Shown in pieces: positions 1 through 11,931 of a stretch of 64,000 nt of DNA; position 1 is the stretch's first letter, and each line of letters starts with the position of its first letter. A program made the translations under genes and the position numbers. The notes below the pieces were generated by a model. It ran no database searches and had not been told where the DNA came from. It worked only from the letters and a program-made list of their open reading frames with translations. The stretch comes from Antedon mediterranea (Eukaryota; Echinodermata; Crinoidea; Comatulida; Antedonidae). The stretch covers positions 21,698,501 to 21,762,500 of the forward strand of contig NC_092672.1 in the NCBI RefSeq assembly GCF_964355755.1. The letters run 5' to 3'.

Positions 1-445
1 CATTTAACAGGTTAGATCTGATATACCAATTTATTTCTGTAGGTCTGTCAGTCTTTTAGACATTTAACAGGTTAGATCTGATATACCAATTGATTCCTGT
101 AGGTCTGTCAGTCTTTTTTTATTATGATAACAGGTTAGATCTGATATACCAATTGATTCCTGTAAGTCTGTCAGTCTTTTAAACATTTAACAGGTTAGAT
201 CTGATATACCAATTGATTTCTGTAGGTCTGTCAGTCTTTTTTTTATTATGATAACAGGTTAGATCTGATATACCAATTGATTCCTGTAGATCTGTCAGTC
301 TTTTTTTATTATGAAAACAGGTTAGAGCTGATTTACCAAACCTACAGAAATCAATTGGTATATTAGATCTAATGTGTTAAATGTTTAAAATACTAAAAGA
401 CCTACAGAAATCAATTAATGTACTAGATCTAATGTGTTAAATGTT
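1..445. repeat. Tandem ~60-bp repeat array ending in inverted copies
   Basis: About five to six direct copies of a ~60-bp unit (core AACAGGTTAGATCTGATATA, then CTGTAGGTCTGTCAGTC) occupy positions 1-335. Two reverse-complement copies follow (about 338-445; core ACCTACAGAAATCAATT). The direct and inverted blocks could fold on each other. The array runs off the left edge of the window, so its full extent is unknown. No coding potential is seen. It may be one end of a foldback-type element. Confidence 0.8.
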
Positions 446-3400
446 TTATTATTTTTTCTGTCTAAACTTGCAGTCCTCTAGTTACCATACTGAGAATTTT
501 CCTCAAGTAGTAATTAAATTAAAATACTATTTATTTTTTGGCTAAAATAGCAATTATTTACTAATAAAAACTGAGCTGAGCTTGTTTCCCTCTAGTACTT
601 TTTAGGGGTTTTATAGAAATGTAATAACAGAATTCTAAAGGAAATTCCACAGAGTATTGTGAATTGTAAAAGTGCATAGACCATGCAAAAGTTGTTGTGA
701 CATCATAGCTAAAGTCAATAAGCATATTATGTGAATGAACACTAAATATGAAAATAGACTGTAAGTGTAAGGAGTGGTAGGCAATTGGTGCTACAAATTG
801 GTTGAATTTTGAGTTGATTGGTAAAGTCAGTATAGTTATCAAGGTTATCTAGTCCAAGTTGAGTCCATAATTTGTCAGTTTGCACTGTAGTTCATATTAA
901 AGCAAGAAATACTACCCTAACTATTATCAGATTAATTTATTTACAAATCTGATTTGTAATTTACAGTGTAGTATGGAAGGCTGCAATGAGTAGGTTTGAA
1001 AATAAACACTGAAATACAGGATTTGGATCAGAATGCAAACCATTTTTGTAAATGTAAAAATTACACAATTGTGTGATGGTGTTAAGAGTATGGGGGAGGG
1101 GCATGTGCTTTCACCCCTAATTAGGAATGTCAGAGCCTAAAATCTGGGCAATCCCTAGGCTTTATTGTTTTTTTATCCAGTCTCCATGCATACAGATTTA
1201 CGAAGCCAATTAAATTGGACAGAAAAGTATGAGTCAAATGTAAAATTGTCATATTAAACATTTTTTTGAACGGCAACAGATTCTATGTAAAAGATGCCGA
1301 GATTGAATTCATTTTCTTAATTTTGTTTTTCTCTTTTGTTGGGGCAGTCCCCCTTTTATTGCACATATTATGATAAACAATATGATAAAAGTTATATCTA
1401 TCTATCAATGGATATTTATGTTATACATTTTTTACTGCACTTTTAAATTTGGCCTATAGGCCTATAACACACACAAATTCCTATTAGGGAGTGCATTAAT
1501 TGTCTCTTTTATCATAATTAACCTTAAAATGCACATTTAATCTTTTTAAAGTTATATATATGCGTTATTTTTACAAAACATCAACAATTGCAGATCTAGT
1601 GTCTTTGACCAATATTAAAACCGATGTTGTAATTTCATGAATTAAGTCATAGATTGTATACCTTCCAAAACTCCTAAGCGTCAGAATCATTTTTTGTTAG
1701 GTCGTTTTCTGACAGTGTATTTATTATTATTATCAAGCAAAGTAAGAATGCAGTGGCGCACTCTCCGCATCCCATTCGTAACGATTCGTACAAAGGACAC
1801 CGCCATACAACCGCCCCTAGGCCTACCTATTGTTTAGCTGAAAGTCAGTAAGCATAAATAAAAGTGTATATACGTAAAAAATGGAACGCTGTGGTTAACT
1901 ACAGATCATCATCATAAAGGATATGTTACAGTAATAATAATATAGTACACTAACTGTGGTAACTCTGTGCATTATACATTATAGCAACCTATTTTTCTTC
2001 TAGACCACCCACCCAACTGTATCAATACCTATTTATATTTATATATTTAATTTCTTCAACACATTGATTAAAATAAATATTGAGCTACAGTATAAGCATT
2101 ACATTTTGCGCTTTTTTCAGGGCTTCCCCTAGATGTACGTTCGTAATGAACTTGAATGCAGCGCAATAAAAACTAAATACTGAGTGAATGAAATCGGCAA
2201 CAAAATGTTATATCGTCCTGCAATTAGTCATGTGTGTTTATTGCAGGGGAAAAGTATGATCGTTTTGCTCATTGGTAGCATGCTACTGTACATATGAGAG
2301 TGTCTTTTCCTGCAAATCAGAGGTGCCTTTTATCATGAATTTAATGTGCGAGAGTACCATTTCCAGCCATCTGGGGCGTCATTTAACCTTTTAAGTTCGC
2401 TTTACCACAGGTCCTGTCGACGGCCCTGGACAAGCACCTTTTTCCACCATGTGCAAACGCTAACTTGCGTGAAGCGCCCTGTTGTGACGGAAAATGTCAC
2501 CTTTAGTAGGGCTGAGTTGGTGTGGACTCTCTACAGTTGCGCCCCCTCCCCCTCCGCCCTTTCACAAAATCCTCGATCCGCCCCTGGAATACATTAATTT
2601 ATTTATTTTTTAATAGTAAAAGCCAAAGTTTTTTTTCGAAATGCTTATTGGCTGATTCAGCAGCTGGTTATCTAATGTATACGTTAGTTTTACTTTGTTG
2701 TTTGTAGGTATAGTAATCATTTTGACATATCATTTATTTCAATGGGTACATACAGCACAACTTCATTAACTGTATTAATAGTTCATAGTACACAACTGTA
2801 TTAATAATTCATTATGATCATTTTCTTTGGTTTTGCCTGTAAACATTCAGTTGGTTTGGTTTTGTCTTGTCTCTGATTATTAACTACTAATGACTTGTTT
2901 AATAATGGATTTATTCAATACCTAATTACATACAGTACTCTCTTAAATTGGTCGACTGAATATTCAATCGATACGGTTGATTTTTCAACTTTTGGCCGAC
3001 TGTGAGTAGGGACAAATCGGATTGATTGAATTAACGATTGAGAATGTTTCAATCGATTCAAAGATTGAACAATTTCAAACTAAGATGATTGGAAAAATAA
3101 TTTTTTCAACCAAAATCGATTGACTTTTTGTTTAAATACGATGATTAAAAAAGATACGTTTCTTATATATTCCATTTTGATTTTATTGAACATAACAAAT
3201 AACAGTATATTACAATAGTCAAGACACTGCTGTAGTCTTTGTCTTTCAGTATTATAATTATAAATTCAAAAACTATCTTATATGCCTGGGTGATATACCC
3301 TAATTCTTGGGAGGGCATCTACAAAGTCCACAAATATCATCCAGGAAAATATAGTGCAGCCTAAATAAAAGCCGAACCATGGCTTCTATAATGTGTCTGA

Positions 3401-4379
3401 ATGAAAGTATATGTTGAGTTATGACAATTGACAATAAATATGGCTGTCGGTATTGCAAATTTTTGTCCGGAATACTCTTTTCTAACATCTGTTGCATCCT
3501 GTAAGAATAACAAAAAGCATAACAAACTGTTATTTATATTATTTAACATATTTCATAAATGTATGCATCTTTAGTAGGCCTAGCAGTACTGTACTATCTT
3601 TATCATTGATAATTTTTTATTTTCAATATGGTCTTAAAAAGCAACGGTGAATAGTTTTGCTATTCAATCAGAAAAGAGTATCCCCAAGACTATCATATAA
3701 AACTCTTTTCTCTAATCAAGTAAATTTTGAAATTCGTAATTTTTTAAATGAAAATAAAAACTGTAGTATTAATTAATATGCTTACATGGATATGTTGAAT
3801 GAACAAATTCACAGCTTCTGATTTGGTCCATGCTCTGTAAGATTGAGACATATAGTATGCCTCATATAAATCAGCATAACAAGACCACTAGGCCTAGTGC
3901 ACAAAATAAATTATAAAACATTAATAATAATAACACAAATAGTAAAAATAATAGGCTAGTTCAGATTCAGTCAAGCCACCAATAATTAGGCAATCTTTTT
4001 CTAGCATCAGGTCGGTATGTCGAGTAGTTTCTTCTAGGTTGGAAATATTTTTTAATCCAGTCCCTGTTCAGTTTTAAAGCTTAAAAAACACGAATATACA
4101 CAATTGACATGTATAAAGACAGTGATTTAAATACAGATATACAACATATTATTATTACTTACTATCAAAAAATAAATATAAATCGTTCAAGATGATGTCC
4201 ATGTTGTTATTGTGAATTATTGCAGCCCGAAACATCATTGACATTGTGTATGTAGTCAAGCATTTTTCCTGTGCAATAGATAGAAATAATATGTTTCTAC
4301 TAAATTTTATAGTACTGTACAGTATAGCCCATCGTCATTATTTATTAATATTATAATTATTAATTATATCATAATTTAT
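446..4379. other. Gene-free AT-rich stretch
   Basis: No reading frame with recognisable protein similarity, splice-flanked exon or RNA gene could be supported here. The short ORFs look random for AT-rich DNA. It may be intergenic or an intron of an unseen gene. Confidence 0.5.
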
Positions 4380-4860
4380 TCATAGGACGCCTAGGCTAGG
4401 CCCTATGCCTACTAGAGGCTCTAGGCCTAGTAGGGCCTAGTCTAGGAAATAGTATTAAAGTAGGGCCTAGTCTTAGTAACTAGCCTAGACTAGGCAAGGC
4501 CTATTTATTATAGGCCTAGCTCTTCTCCAGCTAGACCTACTAGGCCTAGTTAGGCCTAGGCTAGCCGCGCCTACTACTAGGCCTAGTACTGCTAGCCTAT
4601 TCTATAGGTCTAGACTAGGCATAGTAGCCTACCTAGTTTAGTGAAGTGTAGAACGTCATCATAACACATTTGATTTAGTAAATCTAACCTAGGCTACTCG
4701 CTAGCTAGGCCTATAGCCTAACTCGGTAACCGGCCAAAATAAACTCGAGCCGTGACAGTACACCACACTCGCTGCTGTCACGTCAACTAGCCTACTAACT
4801 AGGGGCCTACTACTAGGCCTAGATCTGTGCTGTGGCCAGAAAATGTGCGCGGTGGTGGTG
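4380..4860. repeat. Dense TAGGCCTAG / CTAG palindromic low-complexity cluster
   Basis: Overlapping short palindromes AGGCCT, CTAG and TAGGCCTA recur many times, with units such as CTAGGCCTAG spaced by a few bases. The same motif appears sparsely elsewhere (about 5990-6070, 24650-24870, 30260-30300, 34840-34870). A GC-rich CpG-containing patch lies just downstream at about 5025-5095. No gene is evident; a CpG-rich promoter nearby cannot be excluded. Confidence 0.6.
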
Positions 4861-5471
4861 GTGTGAATGTAGGCCTCAATGTAGCGTATGCCTTAGATTC
4901 AATTTAAAATAAATGATTACCAACCTTCTAAAATAGATATTGATTCAATTGGTATATGTTACGAATACGGTAGCTCGTAAATTGTCGACAAAGAATCTAA
5001 AATACGATCGAATACACTGACTCTGAAGATCAGGCGGGCGGCCGGGCGGGAAGCGAGGCGGGGGAACAAGACAAACTTTTGTCCGCGCGCTTTCACGTCA
5101 CAATATATTAGGCGCTGATTGGATGTTGTAATCAAACTTTCTATCAGTTGAAACTTTATTTTCAACTGGAGCGTATTTCACGTTCATGAATACCATATTC
5201 AGTCTAAAAAGTTTGGTTTTAATCATCAAACGTAAATACGATCGAAATTTCCAATCGATGAATTTAAGAGAGTAGAGTAAGAAAATTACTGTTATCATCT
5301 TTTTTTTATTTTATAATTGCATTATACTGTATTTGGTTTTATAGTCAAACCTGTTTCAAGATCATTATTCATCATGCATACAGATTTACAAAATGTAAAA
5401 TTGTCTTAATAAAAATGCTAAAGTAATTTTTGTGTATTTCTTGAAACACATAAAACGGTTATGTGTTTTAA

Positions 5472-6532
5472 CACTTTGACTGCCAAACACGAAGATCTTC
5501 GTTTTTGGAAACACAACGCTTGACTGCCAAAAACGAAGATCTTCGTTTTTCGCGTTTTTTTACGAAATCCGGTAGATAGGTTAATTATTGGTATATACTA
5601 TAAATATGAACACTATATTCGGTCTGGACCGTCAATATTTTACAATTTGAAAGTAACTAATCTGGTTACGAACGACTGTCAAAATGGTACCTGTCGAAAT
5701 AACAAACACCGCTCATCACAGTAGCGCGTAGAGCGATGGCTTGGCGCATTGTGTATCGGTCGCGCGCTAGCTATGCCGCCGAAGCATTACAAAGGTTTTT
5801 GTGGATTGACATGTTTGTTTGTTATCTGAATAAAAAATAATCAAGTCATTTTCAATATGAAGTCTTTACTTTTATTATTGTATGTATACCCTAATTATTT
5901 TGGTGTTTTACTGAAAGTGACCGAGTTTCACGCAACAAACTTGTTTTGAAATGGTATGGTTATTATCATCAGTTTACTATCTCCTAGCTAGGCCTAAGGC
6001 TAGTAGTACTAGGCCTAGGCTAGCCTAGCCCTAGTCGTAAAACGGTTCCGGACCAACTTTAGGCCTGGTTAACTAGGCCTGGTGTCTTTACTATGTGGAT
6101 TTTGGCGAAACATTGATGTAAGATTGATGATTTATAAAATGTAATACATTTTTCGATAGTGATAACTTGTTTTTATAGGCCTATCGGTGCCGTGTAAGTA
6201 ACTTTTTCGTTGTTTGTTGATCTCACCGGGCGATATTTTCATATTGTGATGTCTTGCACAAAATCGCGATTATCTCGACTTTCTTGCGCGAAACTACGAA
6301 AAATTCAAAAAGTGGGTTACTTTAATTTTACTATTACGATTTACATATTGCGATTTAAAAATCGTTCTTGGTACCATTGTAAAGCTAAAATCTTTATGAT
6401 TATTTTAGTCTAAATTACATATAAATCAGATCACATACATGGTTTCAATCAGCTTTAATAAAAACATCGAATTGGGCTAAAAATGCTGGCGGTGGCAGTT
6501 TCTAACTGGAAAAACCTCTGGCAGTCAAAGTG
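5472..6532. mobile_element. piggyBac-like non-autonomous element (MITE)
   Basis: The ends are perfect inverted repeats: CACTTTGACTGCCA at 5472-5485 and TGGCAGTCAAAGTG at 6519-6532. Each is immediately flanked by TTAA (5468-5471, 6533-6536), the target duplication of piggyBac transposases. Just inside the left end a subterminal block is repeated twice, each copy holding a palindrome around CGAAGATCTTCG (about 5490-5510 and 5530-5550). The ~1.06-kb interior has no transposase ORF, so mobilisation would need a transposase in trans. Family assignment rests on TIR and TTAA only. Confidence 0.8.
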
Positions 6533-6536
6533 TTAA

Positions 6537-6796
6537 AGAAACCTATGTTGGATCGCATTGTACTTTATTTCCTTGCACCTGTTTGTAGTTTTAATCAACT
6601 ATATGATAAAACAAGGACAACCTATGGTGTAAATTTTACAGAATATATTGAATTGCCCTGGTTATCAGATAAAAGTGTTGGTCTTTTGTACAACAATTTG
6701 CATTCAACTATTAATATAGAAAAAGCATTGTATATTTTAGATTTGTTTGTATTTCAGCATTACCTACTTGTAGATCTAGAATTAATATATTATTAA
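6537..6796 (+). other. Unrecognised short open frame beside the piggyBac-like element
   Basis: An open frame of about 85 codons starts at the right edge of the MITE and ends at a TAA near 6796. I do not recognise the protein. An internal TTTGTATTTCAG at about 6745 resembles a splice acceptor, so part could be intron or exon of the host gene. The frame may equally be chance. The rest of the stretch to 6912 shows nothing. Confidence 0.15.
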
Positions 6797-6969
6797 TTGA
6801 TAGAGGAGGCATTGGTTGAGGAAAGTGTTGATAGATGAGACATTGGATTTACTCAACATCATGTTCAGTACTTTTAGTCCTAGTACTGTATTAATATTGA
6901 TTATTGTCAAAATTAGAGGAAGGGATAGTATTTAGGTTGAGTTTAAAGCCACAGTCTATATCGTGCCTA

Positions 6970-7127
6970 GCTTACCTGGATAAACCAACAAAAGCCTCTC
7001 TCTCCGACGAGAGGTAAACATTACGAAAAGAAGAACATTAATAACATTAATTTTCCCCCACCCCCCTCGGATAATGGATCAGTCCGCCACCAGTACGCCC
7101 TCAAGTGAGACACACCCACTTATCATT
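6970..7127 (+). repeat. DIRS left inverted terminal repeat
   Basis: Begins GCTTACCTGGATAAACCAAC and is nearly identical in reverse complement to 12068-12223. The outermost 16 nt (6954-6969) are unique to this side and are complemented in the internal complementary region. Confidence 0.85.
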
Positions 7128-7432
7128 TTCTTTTCGTAACGTCGTTGTGTACGTACGTCTTTTTTGGACACATTCCTGGAATTTCTGAGGAATTTGCGAT
7201 AAAGACTTTAATACTGTAGACTAGAAGAGAAGAATAACAAGAAACGAAGCTAAGTGTAGTAGATCGTTGTCTTGTAGTTGGATACGTTTAGAATCGTTAC
7301 CCTTGGCTGGTTGCCAAGAGTTAAAATATAGCGTTGTAAGCCGTTATCCAGTGTGTTCCACCTGGATAGAAATACTGGGAGAGCTTTGTTGTTCGTTAGG
7401 CTAGTGGGTAGAAGTAGGTCTGCTAGATCACC

Positions 7433-7792
7433 ATGCCTAAGCAGGAGTGTGTTAAATGTAAGGGTCCCCGCTCTACTGTGAAGTGGGACCGCCACTTGGA
7501 GTGCATAAACTGCCGCACGTGTACCGAGTTGTCTCCGTGCGATGTTTGTGTCCGCTGGACACCGTCCAAGTTTAAATCGCTCCCTAAGCCTAGAGAGCGC
7601 ACGGAAGCTGTACCACCTCCGGAGGTGAGTACCGCCGATACGGCAGGCCCTCCTGCCGTCGCGCCGGAAGTTAGCCTTCCAGATATGCCTGCACCGGCTG
7701 CGGCCTCTGCGGTTCCGGGGGTGAATGAGATTTCTCCGGGGTTACTGCAAACAAGCCATTGTTGCAGCCGTGAGAGCTCTGCCGAGGGATGA
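7433..7792 (+). pseudogene. gag: DIRS gag, N-terminal zinc-binding part (frameshifted)
   Basis: Starts at ATG 7433 and encodes a Cys/His-rich N-terminus (CVKC, HLEC, CRTC, CDVC within about 45 residues), then a Pro/Ala-rich linker, and stops at 7792. The natural continuation lies in another frame that is open from about 7725, so a +1 frame change between about 7720 and 7790 splits one gag gene. G-runs at 7717-7722 and 7737-7741 are plausible places. DIRS gag proteins commonly carry an N-terminal zinc motif; the role here is presumed nucleic-acid binding in the particle. If the indel is a consensus error, the gene would be intact. Confidence 0.7.
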
Positions 7793-8717
7793 GCCTGAGG
7801 TACCCTCTCAGAGTAGACCTCCTCCCCATGTTCCATACTTTGATGTTGGCCCACAGCAGACCTCGTTTTTCGATGGTTCGTCCGTCCGCCAAAGGGACTA
7901 CGATAGTGACAGGACGATGGCCTCGCTCTCTGACGATGATAGAGATAGCTTACGAGAGCAGGCCGGGCCAGGGGAGGAAGGTCTGCAGGCGCTAGTTATG
8001 TGGACGGTCCCCGCGGTGCTGTCCTTTCTCGGCGTCGATTTCACTTTTCGGGAGCCTAAGCATACTCCTTCGTCTAAGCGGTATTCCACTTTTGGCGTAC
8101 GCACGCCTTTTAAGAAGGTATCTTCGTGCCCGGTTACGCCTCTCGATCCAGAACTTGTGGAACGTGTGGAGCTGATCGCTAGGGAGTCCAAGATTCGTAG
8201 GCCTATGCCTTATAGCCTTTCATCGGCTTTTCCGGTGCCGCGCGTCCCGGAGGCAGCGAAGGAACGGGTCCGTGAGGACCAGAACCTGGACCCGTCCAGG
8301 ACTAATTTTTTTAAGCCTTCGGAATCCCGGACAGAGGACGTCCTTATGTCCGTCGACAGGGCCGCACGCGAGACGCTTAGAGCCGCCTCTATGGCCGGGT
8401 ACTTGCTATCTTTTCTGGCTGATCCAGAACATCCGCCCCAGGGCGATTCGGACGTGATAGCTCTACTACAGCAGATCATGGACCTGGTTGTTGATCAACA
8501 GGCAACGATCTCATTATCTGCGGCCGCGGCCCGTCGCGTTAACGTCTTGGGTGCAACTGACATCGCACCGACCGATTTCCGTAGGTTTACTACGTCTGAC
8601 TCCTTCGGGGCGCATGACTTGTTCTTTGGCTCCTTTTCACAAAAGGAGGATAAATGGGCTCGTGAGAGGGAAGCTCGTCGGGAGACAAGAGCGCTTCCCG
8701 CAAAAACGCCGAGCTAG
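7725..8717 (+). CDS. gag: DIRS gag, main body
   Basis: A 330-codon open frame containing sequence typical of DIRS gag: an FFDGSS-type motif, an acidic stretch (SLSDDDRDS), and a C-terminal helical region (RETLRAASMAGYLLSFL, then DVIALLQQIMDLV) resembling the conserved DIRS capsid segment. The first ATG of this frame lies inside the gag N-terminal frame, so it is probably a downstream fragment of one protein and not an independent gene. Its last 230 nt overlap the start of the RT frame, as is usual in compact DIRS elements, so RT may be expressed by frameshift or reinitiation. Confidence 0.75.
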   Translation: MRFLRGYCKQAIVAAVRALPRDEPEVPSQSRPPPHVPYFDVGPQQTSFFDGSSVRQRDYDSDRTMASLSDDDRDSLREQAGPGEEGLQALVMWTVPAVLSFLGVDFTFREPKHTPSSKRYSTFGVRTPFKKVSSCPVTPLDPELVERVELIARESKIRRPMPYSLSSAFPVPRVPEAAKERVREDQNLDPSRTNFFKPSESRTEDVLMSVDRAARETLRAASMAGYLLSFLADPEHPPQGDSDVIALLQQIMDLVVDQQATISLSAAAARRVNVLGATDIAPTDFRRFTTSDSFGAHDLFFGSFSQKEDKWAREREARRETRALPAKTPS

Positions 8718-10944
8718 CAATTCACGTTCAAGGACAGCCGCACGACCGCCGCCTGTCCCTGCTGCTCCTCAGCAGATGCAGCCTCCCCCGCCGCCACCGG
8801 CTCAGCCTATGCAAAGCCAGGCTTCTACATCAAGACAGGCTTCACACCCCCCTCGCGGAATGCGAAATAGGGGTGGCAGAGGCGCCACCAACAGGAGTGG
8901 TCGCCGGTATTATAATGTGAAGGCCCGGGGACGCCCGTCCCTCCAAGCGAGGGCGGGCAGGTGGCGGGGTCGCTTGAAACGGTTTTCACGGGTTTGGGAG
9001 ACCCTGACCACAGACAAATGGGTTCTCTCCACCGTGACACACGGGTATCGTATCGAATTCTCGAGCCCTCCGGTGAGCGGAGGTGCCCGACACACGAGGA
9101 CTCCATCAGAGCCGGAAAAGAGTCAAGCGCTCATGACGGGCCTCGAAGCACTGCTCCAGAAAGGAGCTGTGGTGCATGTTCAAAAAGAACAACTTACGAT
9201 CCCGGGACACGAATCCACCGTTTTCCTCGCCCAGAAAAAATCGGGCGATTGGCGACCCATCCTAAACCTCAAAAGTCTGAACAAGCGGTACATCCGGCCC
9301 CACAGGTTCAGGATGGAGACTGTCTCATCTATCCTGTTGGGGCTAAGACGAGGGGACTGGGCAGCCACAATAGACTTGAAAGACGCCTACTTTCACGTGC
9401 CTATTGCGCAAGAACACCAGAGTTGGCTGCGCTTCCGCATTCACGATCAGGTATACCAATTCGTAGCTCTGCCGTTCGGCCTCTCAACGGCCCCACGAGT
9501 GTTTACTCGTCTAGTGAGAACCCTGGCGGCGTTCTTTCATCAACACGGCATCAGAGTTTTCATGTACTTAGACGATTGGTTGATCGTGGCCCAGTCCAGG
9601 GACCAGCTGTTAAACAGCTTATCTTTTGTCCGCCTCGTGACGGAACAAGCAGGGTTCATAATAAACGAGGAGAAGTCATGTCTTCTTCCTTCTCAGAACC
9701 CTCTGTATCTCGGAGCCCAAATAAATTTGGTTACGGGCCGTGCGTGCCCATCCATCGAGCGTGTGGCCAAGGCAAGAACTGCAGTGCTACATCTTATCAA
9801 TGCTCAGGCTCCGACGGCGTACGACTGGCTACGCACCTTAGGGTCACTGGCCAGCTTCGTCGCCCTCGTTCCGTTCTGCCGGTTAAGGATGCGGCCTCTA
9901 CATCTGTACCTTCTGGCAGCATACCGCCCAAAATCACACCCTCTATACAAAGTGGTTCCAACGAATGCGTTCATTATCTCGCATCTCGAATGGTGGCTCG
10001 TGGAAGACAGGTTACTTGTGGGCACACCTATACAAAGGTCAATTCCGGATGTCCGTGTGGAAACGGACGCATCCGAAGTAGGCTGGGGCGGTCACATACC
10101 GTCTCCGGACATTCGCGTCTCCGGCCTCTGGTCGCCCGAGGAGACGCGCGCCCACATCAACCTGCTCGAACTTTGGGCAGTCGAGCACTCGTTGGAGGCT
10201 CTTCTTCCCCATCTGGCAAATCGCCATGTTCTCGTCAATTCCGACAACACAACCGTCGTGGCATACATAAACAGGCAAGGGGGCACACGGTCCCCCATGC
10301 TATGTTGCCACACGTGGACGTTGCTAATGTGGTGTATAAGACACAACATCCAACTGTCAGCGGCCCACATTGCGGGTCGTCTGAACATAGTGGCGGACGC
10401 ACTGTCCCGTCCACTTCTACGTCCTACGGAATGGCGTCTCCTTCCAATAATCGCCACCGAAATCTTCAACCACTTTGGGCGGCCCCATGTAGATCTGTTT
10501 GCGACGTCAGGCAACACGCAGCTCCCGACTTTCTGCAGTCGATATCGGGATGCACATGCGTGGGCGGTGGATGCCCTGTCCATACCATGGGACAACCTTT
10601 GGGCATATGCCTTTCCACCGATTTCAATACTGCCACTGGTCCTGACGCACATTCAGCGCCATCAATGCCGAGTCCTACTAATAGCGCCGTATTGGCCCAG
10701 GCAGCCGTGGTTTCCACTGCTACTAGGCCTTCTGTACGATCAGCCGTTACGTCTTCCGATTCGGAACGACTTGCTGACGCAGGGCCGAGCTCGGTTTGCT
10801 CTACCGAACCTCATATCCCTCGACCTGACTGTATGGCCATTGTCAGGGATCGCTTCAGAGACTCAGGCATTCCAGATGGCCCGGCCGCCCTCGCGGCGAA
10901 ATCCCGACGGGAATCCACTCTTGCTGTCTACAATAGCCGATTAA
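8488..10944 (+). CDS. pol: DIRS polyprotein: reverse transcriptase, RNase H, methyltransferase-like domain
   Basis: An uninterrupted 818-codon frame. After a Pro/Gln-rich N-terminal region comes RT (about residues 215-385) with the template-grip segment WRPILNLKSLN, the catalytic TIDLKDAYFHVP, LPFGLSTAPRVF and the YLDDW active site. RNase H follows (about 525-640) with ETDASEVGWGG, the LLELWAV glutamate, NSDNTT and a terminal ADALSRP. The C-terminal part (VDLFATSGN, DALSIPW, YAFPP) matches the methyltransferase-like tail of DIRS1-type elements, whose activity is uncertain. The RT would copy the element RNA into DNA circles. The real start is unclear because residues 1-75 overlap gag in another frame. 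No internal stop is present. Confidence 0.9.
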   Translation: MLINRQRSHYLRPRPVALTSWVQLTSHRPISVGLLRLTPSGRMTCSLAPFHKRRINGLVRGKLVGRQERFPQKRRASNSRSRTAARPPPVPAAPQQMQPPPPPPAQPMQSQASTSRQASHPPRGMRNRGGRGATNRSGRRYYNVKARGRPSLQARAGRWRGRLKRFSRVWETLTTDKWVLSTVTHGYRIEFSSPPVSGGARHTRTPSEPEKSQALMTGLEALLQKGAVVHVQKEQLTIPGHESTVFLAQKKSGDWRPILNLKSLNKRYIRPHRFRMETVSSILLGLRRGDWAATIDLKDAYFHVPIAQEHQSWLRFRIHDQVYQFVALPFGLSTAPRVFTRLVRTLAAFFHQHGIRVFMYLDDWLIVAQSRDQLLNSLSFVRLVTEQAGFIINEEKSCLLPSQNPLYLGAQINLVTGRACPSIERVAKARTAVLHLINAQAPTAYDWLRTLGSLASFVALVPFCRLRMRPLHLYLLAAYRPKSHPLYKVVPTNAFIISHLEWWLVEDRLLVGTPIQRSIPDVRVETDASEVGWGGHIPSPDIRVSGLWSPEETRAHINLLELWAVEHSLEALLPHLANRHVLVNSDNTTVVAYINRQGGTRSPMLCCHTWTLLMWCIRHNIQLSAAHIAGRLNIVADALSRPLLRPTEWRLLPIIATEIFNHFGRPHVDLFATSGNTQLPTFCSRYRDAHAWAVDALSIPWDNLWAYAFPPISILPLVLTHIQRHQCRVLLIAPYWPRQPWFPLLLGLLYDQPLRLPIRNDLLTQGRARFALPNLISLDLTVWPLSGIASETQAFQMARPPSRRNPDGNPLLLSTIAD

Positions 10945-11857
10945 AACACTTTTTCAAATGGTGCAAGCGCCAGAAGACCGACCCAATGAAAGTCACTTTG
11001 GGCCAGGTCTGCGCTTCCCTACATTACCTGTTTGAGTCAGGTCTGCAGATTCGCACCGTATCCGGCTATCGGTCTGCCTTGGGTGCAGTAATTCCGAATT
11101 TTGAAGACGGCTCGACCATCTCTTCATTCCCTGCAATTTCCAGTTTGCTTCGCGGGATGTTTCGAGAACGGCCTCCTACTAAGGCCCTGATTCCACGTTG
11201 GGACGTCAATGTCGTCCTAGCCGCTCTTATGCGTCCACCCTTCGAGCCCCTGAGTAGGGCATCACTTTACAACCTGTCTCTCAAAACTGCCTTTTTGATT
11301 GCACTAGCCTCGTGCAAGCGCAGAGGTGAACTGCACGCTCTTTCTCTGGAGCCAGGGCACATCAGGTTTGAACGGGGGGTGGCGCGCGGTTAGTTTTTAG
11401 AAAAGATTTCCTTGCAAAATCTCAGACATTGAACTTCTCGCCGCCGACTGTGTTTATTCCCACCATTGCTGCATATTCAGGGGTTGAGGAAGACAGACTT
11501 TGGTGCCCAGTGCGGGCACTAAAGTTTTACATCAAACGCACAGAGTCCATTCGGGTCTCAGCGTCACATCTGTTCATATCGACAGTTTCACCCTTCCGAC
11601 CGGCTGCTCGGTCGACACTTGCAAACTGGGTCGTGGCAGCCATCCGGGCTGGTTACGACTCCACAGATACGCCTCCTCTGGCACACCAAGTGCGTGGCAT
11701 TGCCGCTTCATGGGTGCTGTTTGCTGGGGTGCCCCTCCCAGACATCCTGCAAGCGGCATGGTGGCGATCACAGTCCACCTTCACATCCCACTACCTGTCA
11801 GATACCTCCGCAAACCAGTCTACGGTGGCTGCTTCAATCTTGAAGCCCAGACACTAG
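10833..11857 (+). pseudogene. DIRS tyrosine recombinase (one frameshift)
   Basis: ATG 10833 opens a frame with an N-terminal SAM-like core-binding region, then the catalytic domain. The first catalytic Arg lies in the CKRRGEL motif (~11313). Reading stops at TAG 11391, just after a six-G run (11374-11379). The remainder, in the -1 frame from about 11380 to 11857, carries HQVRG (His-x-x-Arg, ~11685) and the nucleophile context TSHYL (Tyr, ~11790). All catalytic residues R...HxxR...Y are therefore present but split by one 1-nt change. The enzyme would integrate circular DIRS cDNA without target duplication. It overlaps the end of the RT frame by about 110 nt. Confidence 0.85.
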
Positions 11858-11931
11858 GTACGTATAAGAATGTTTACCTTGCCTCCCGCCTCCGACTAGA
11901 CTCTAGTCCGGTGCTACACTGGCTTATGTTG

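Noticed and set aside
8961-10830. Long second open frame overlapping the DIRS RT gene
   Set aside because: It encodes no recognisable domain before ~10833 and is the shadow of the RT frame in GC-rich coding DNA; only its 3' end (recombinase) is real.
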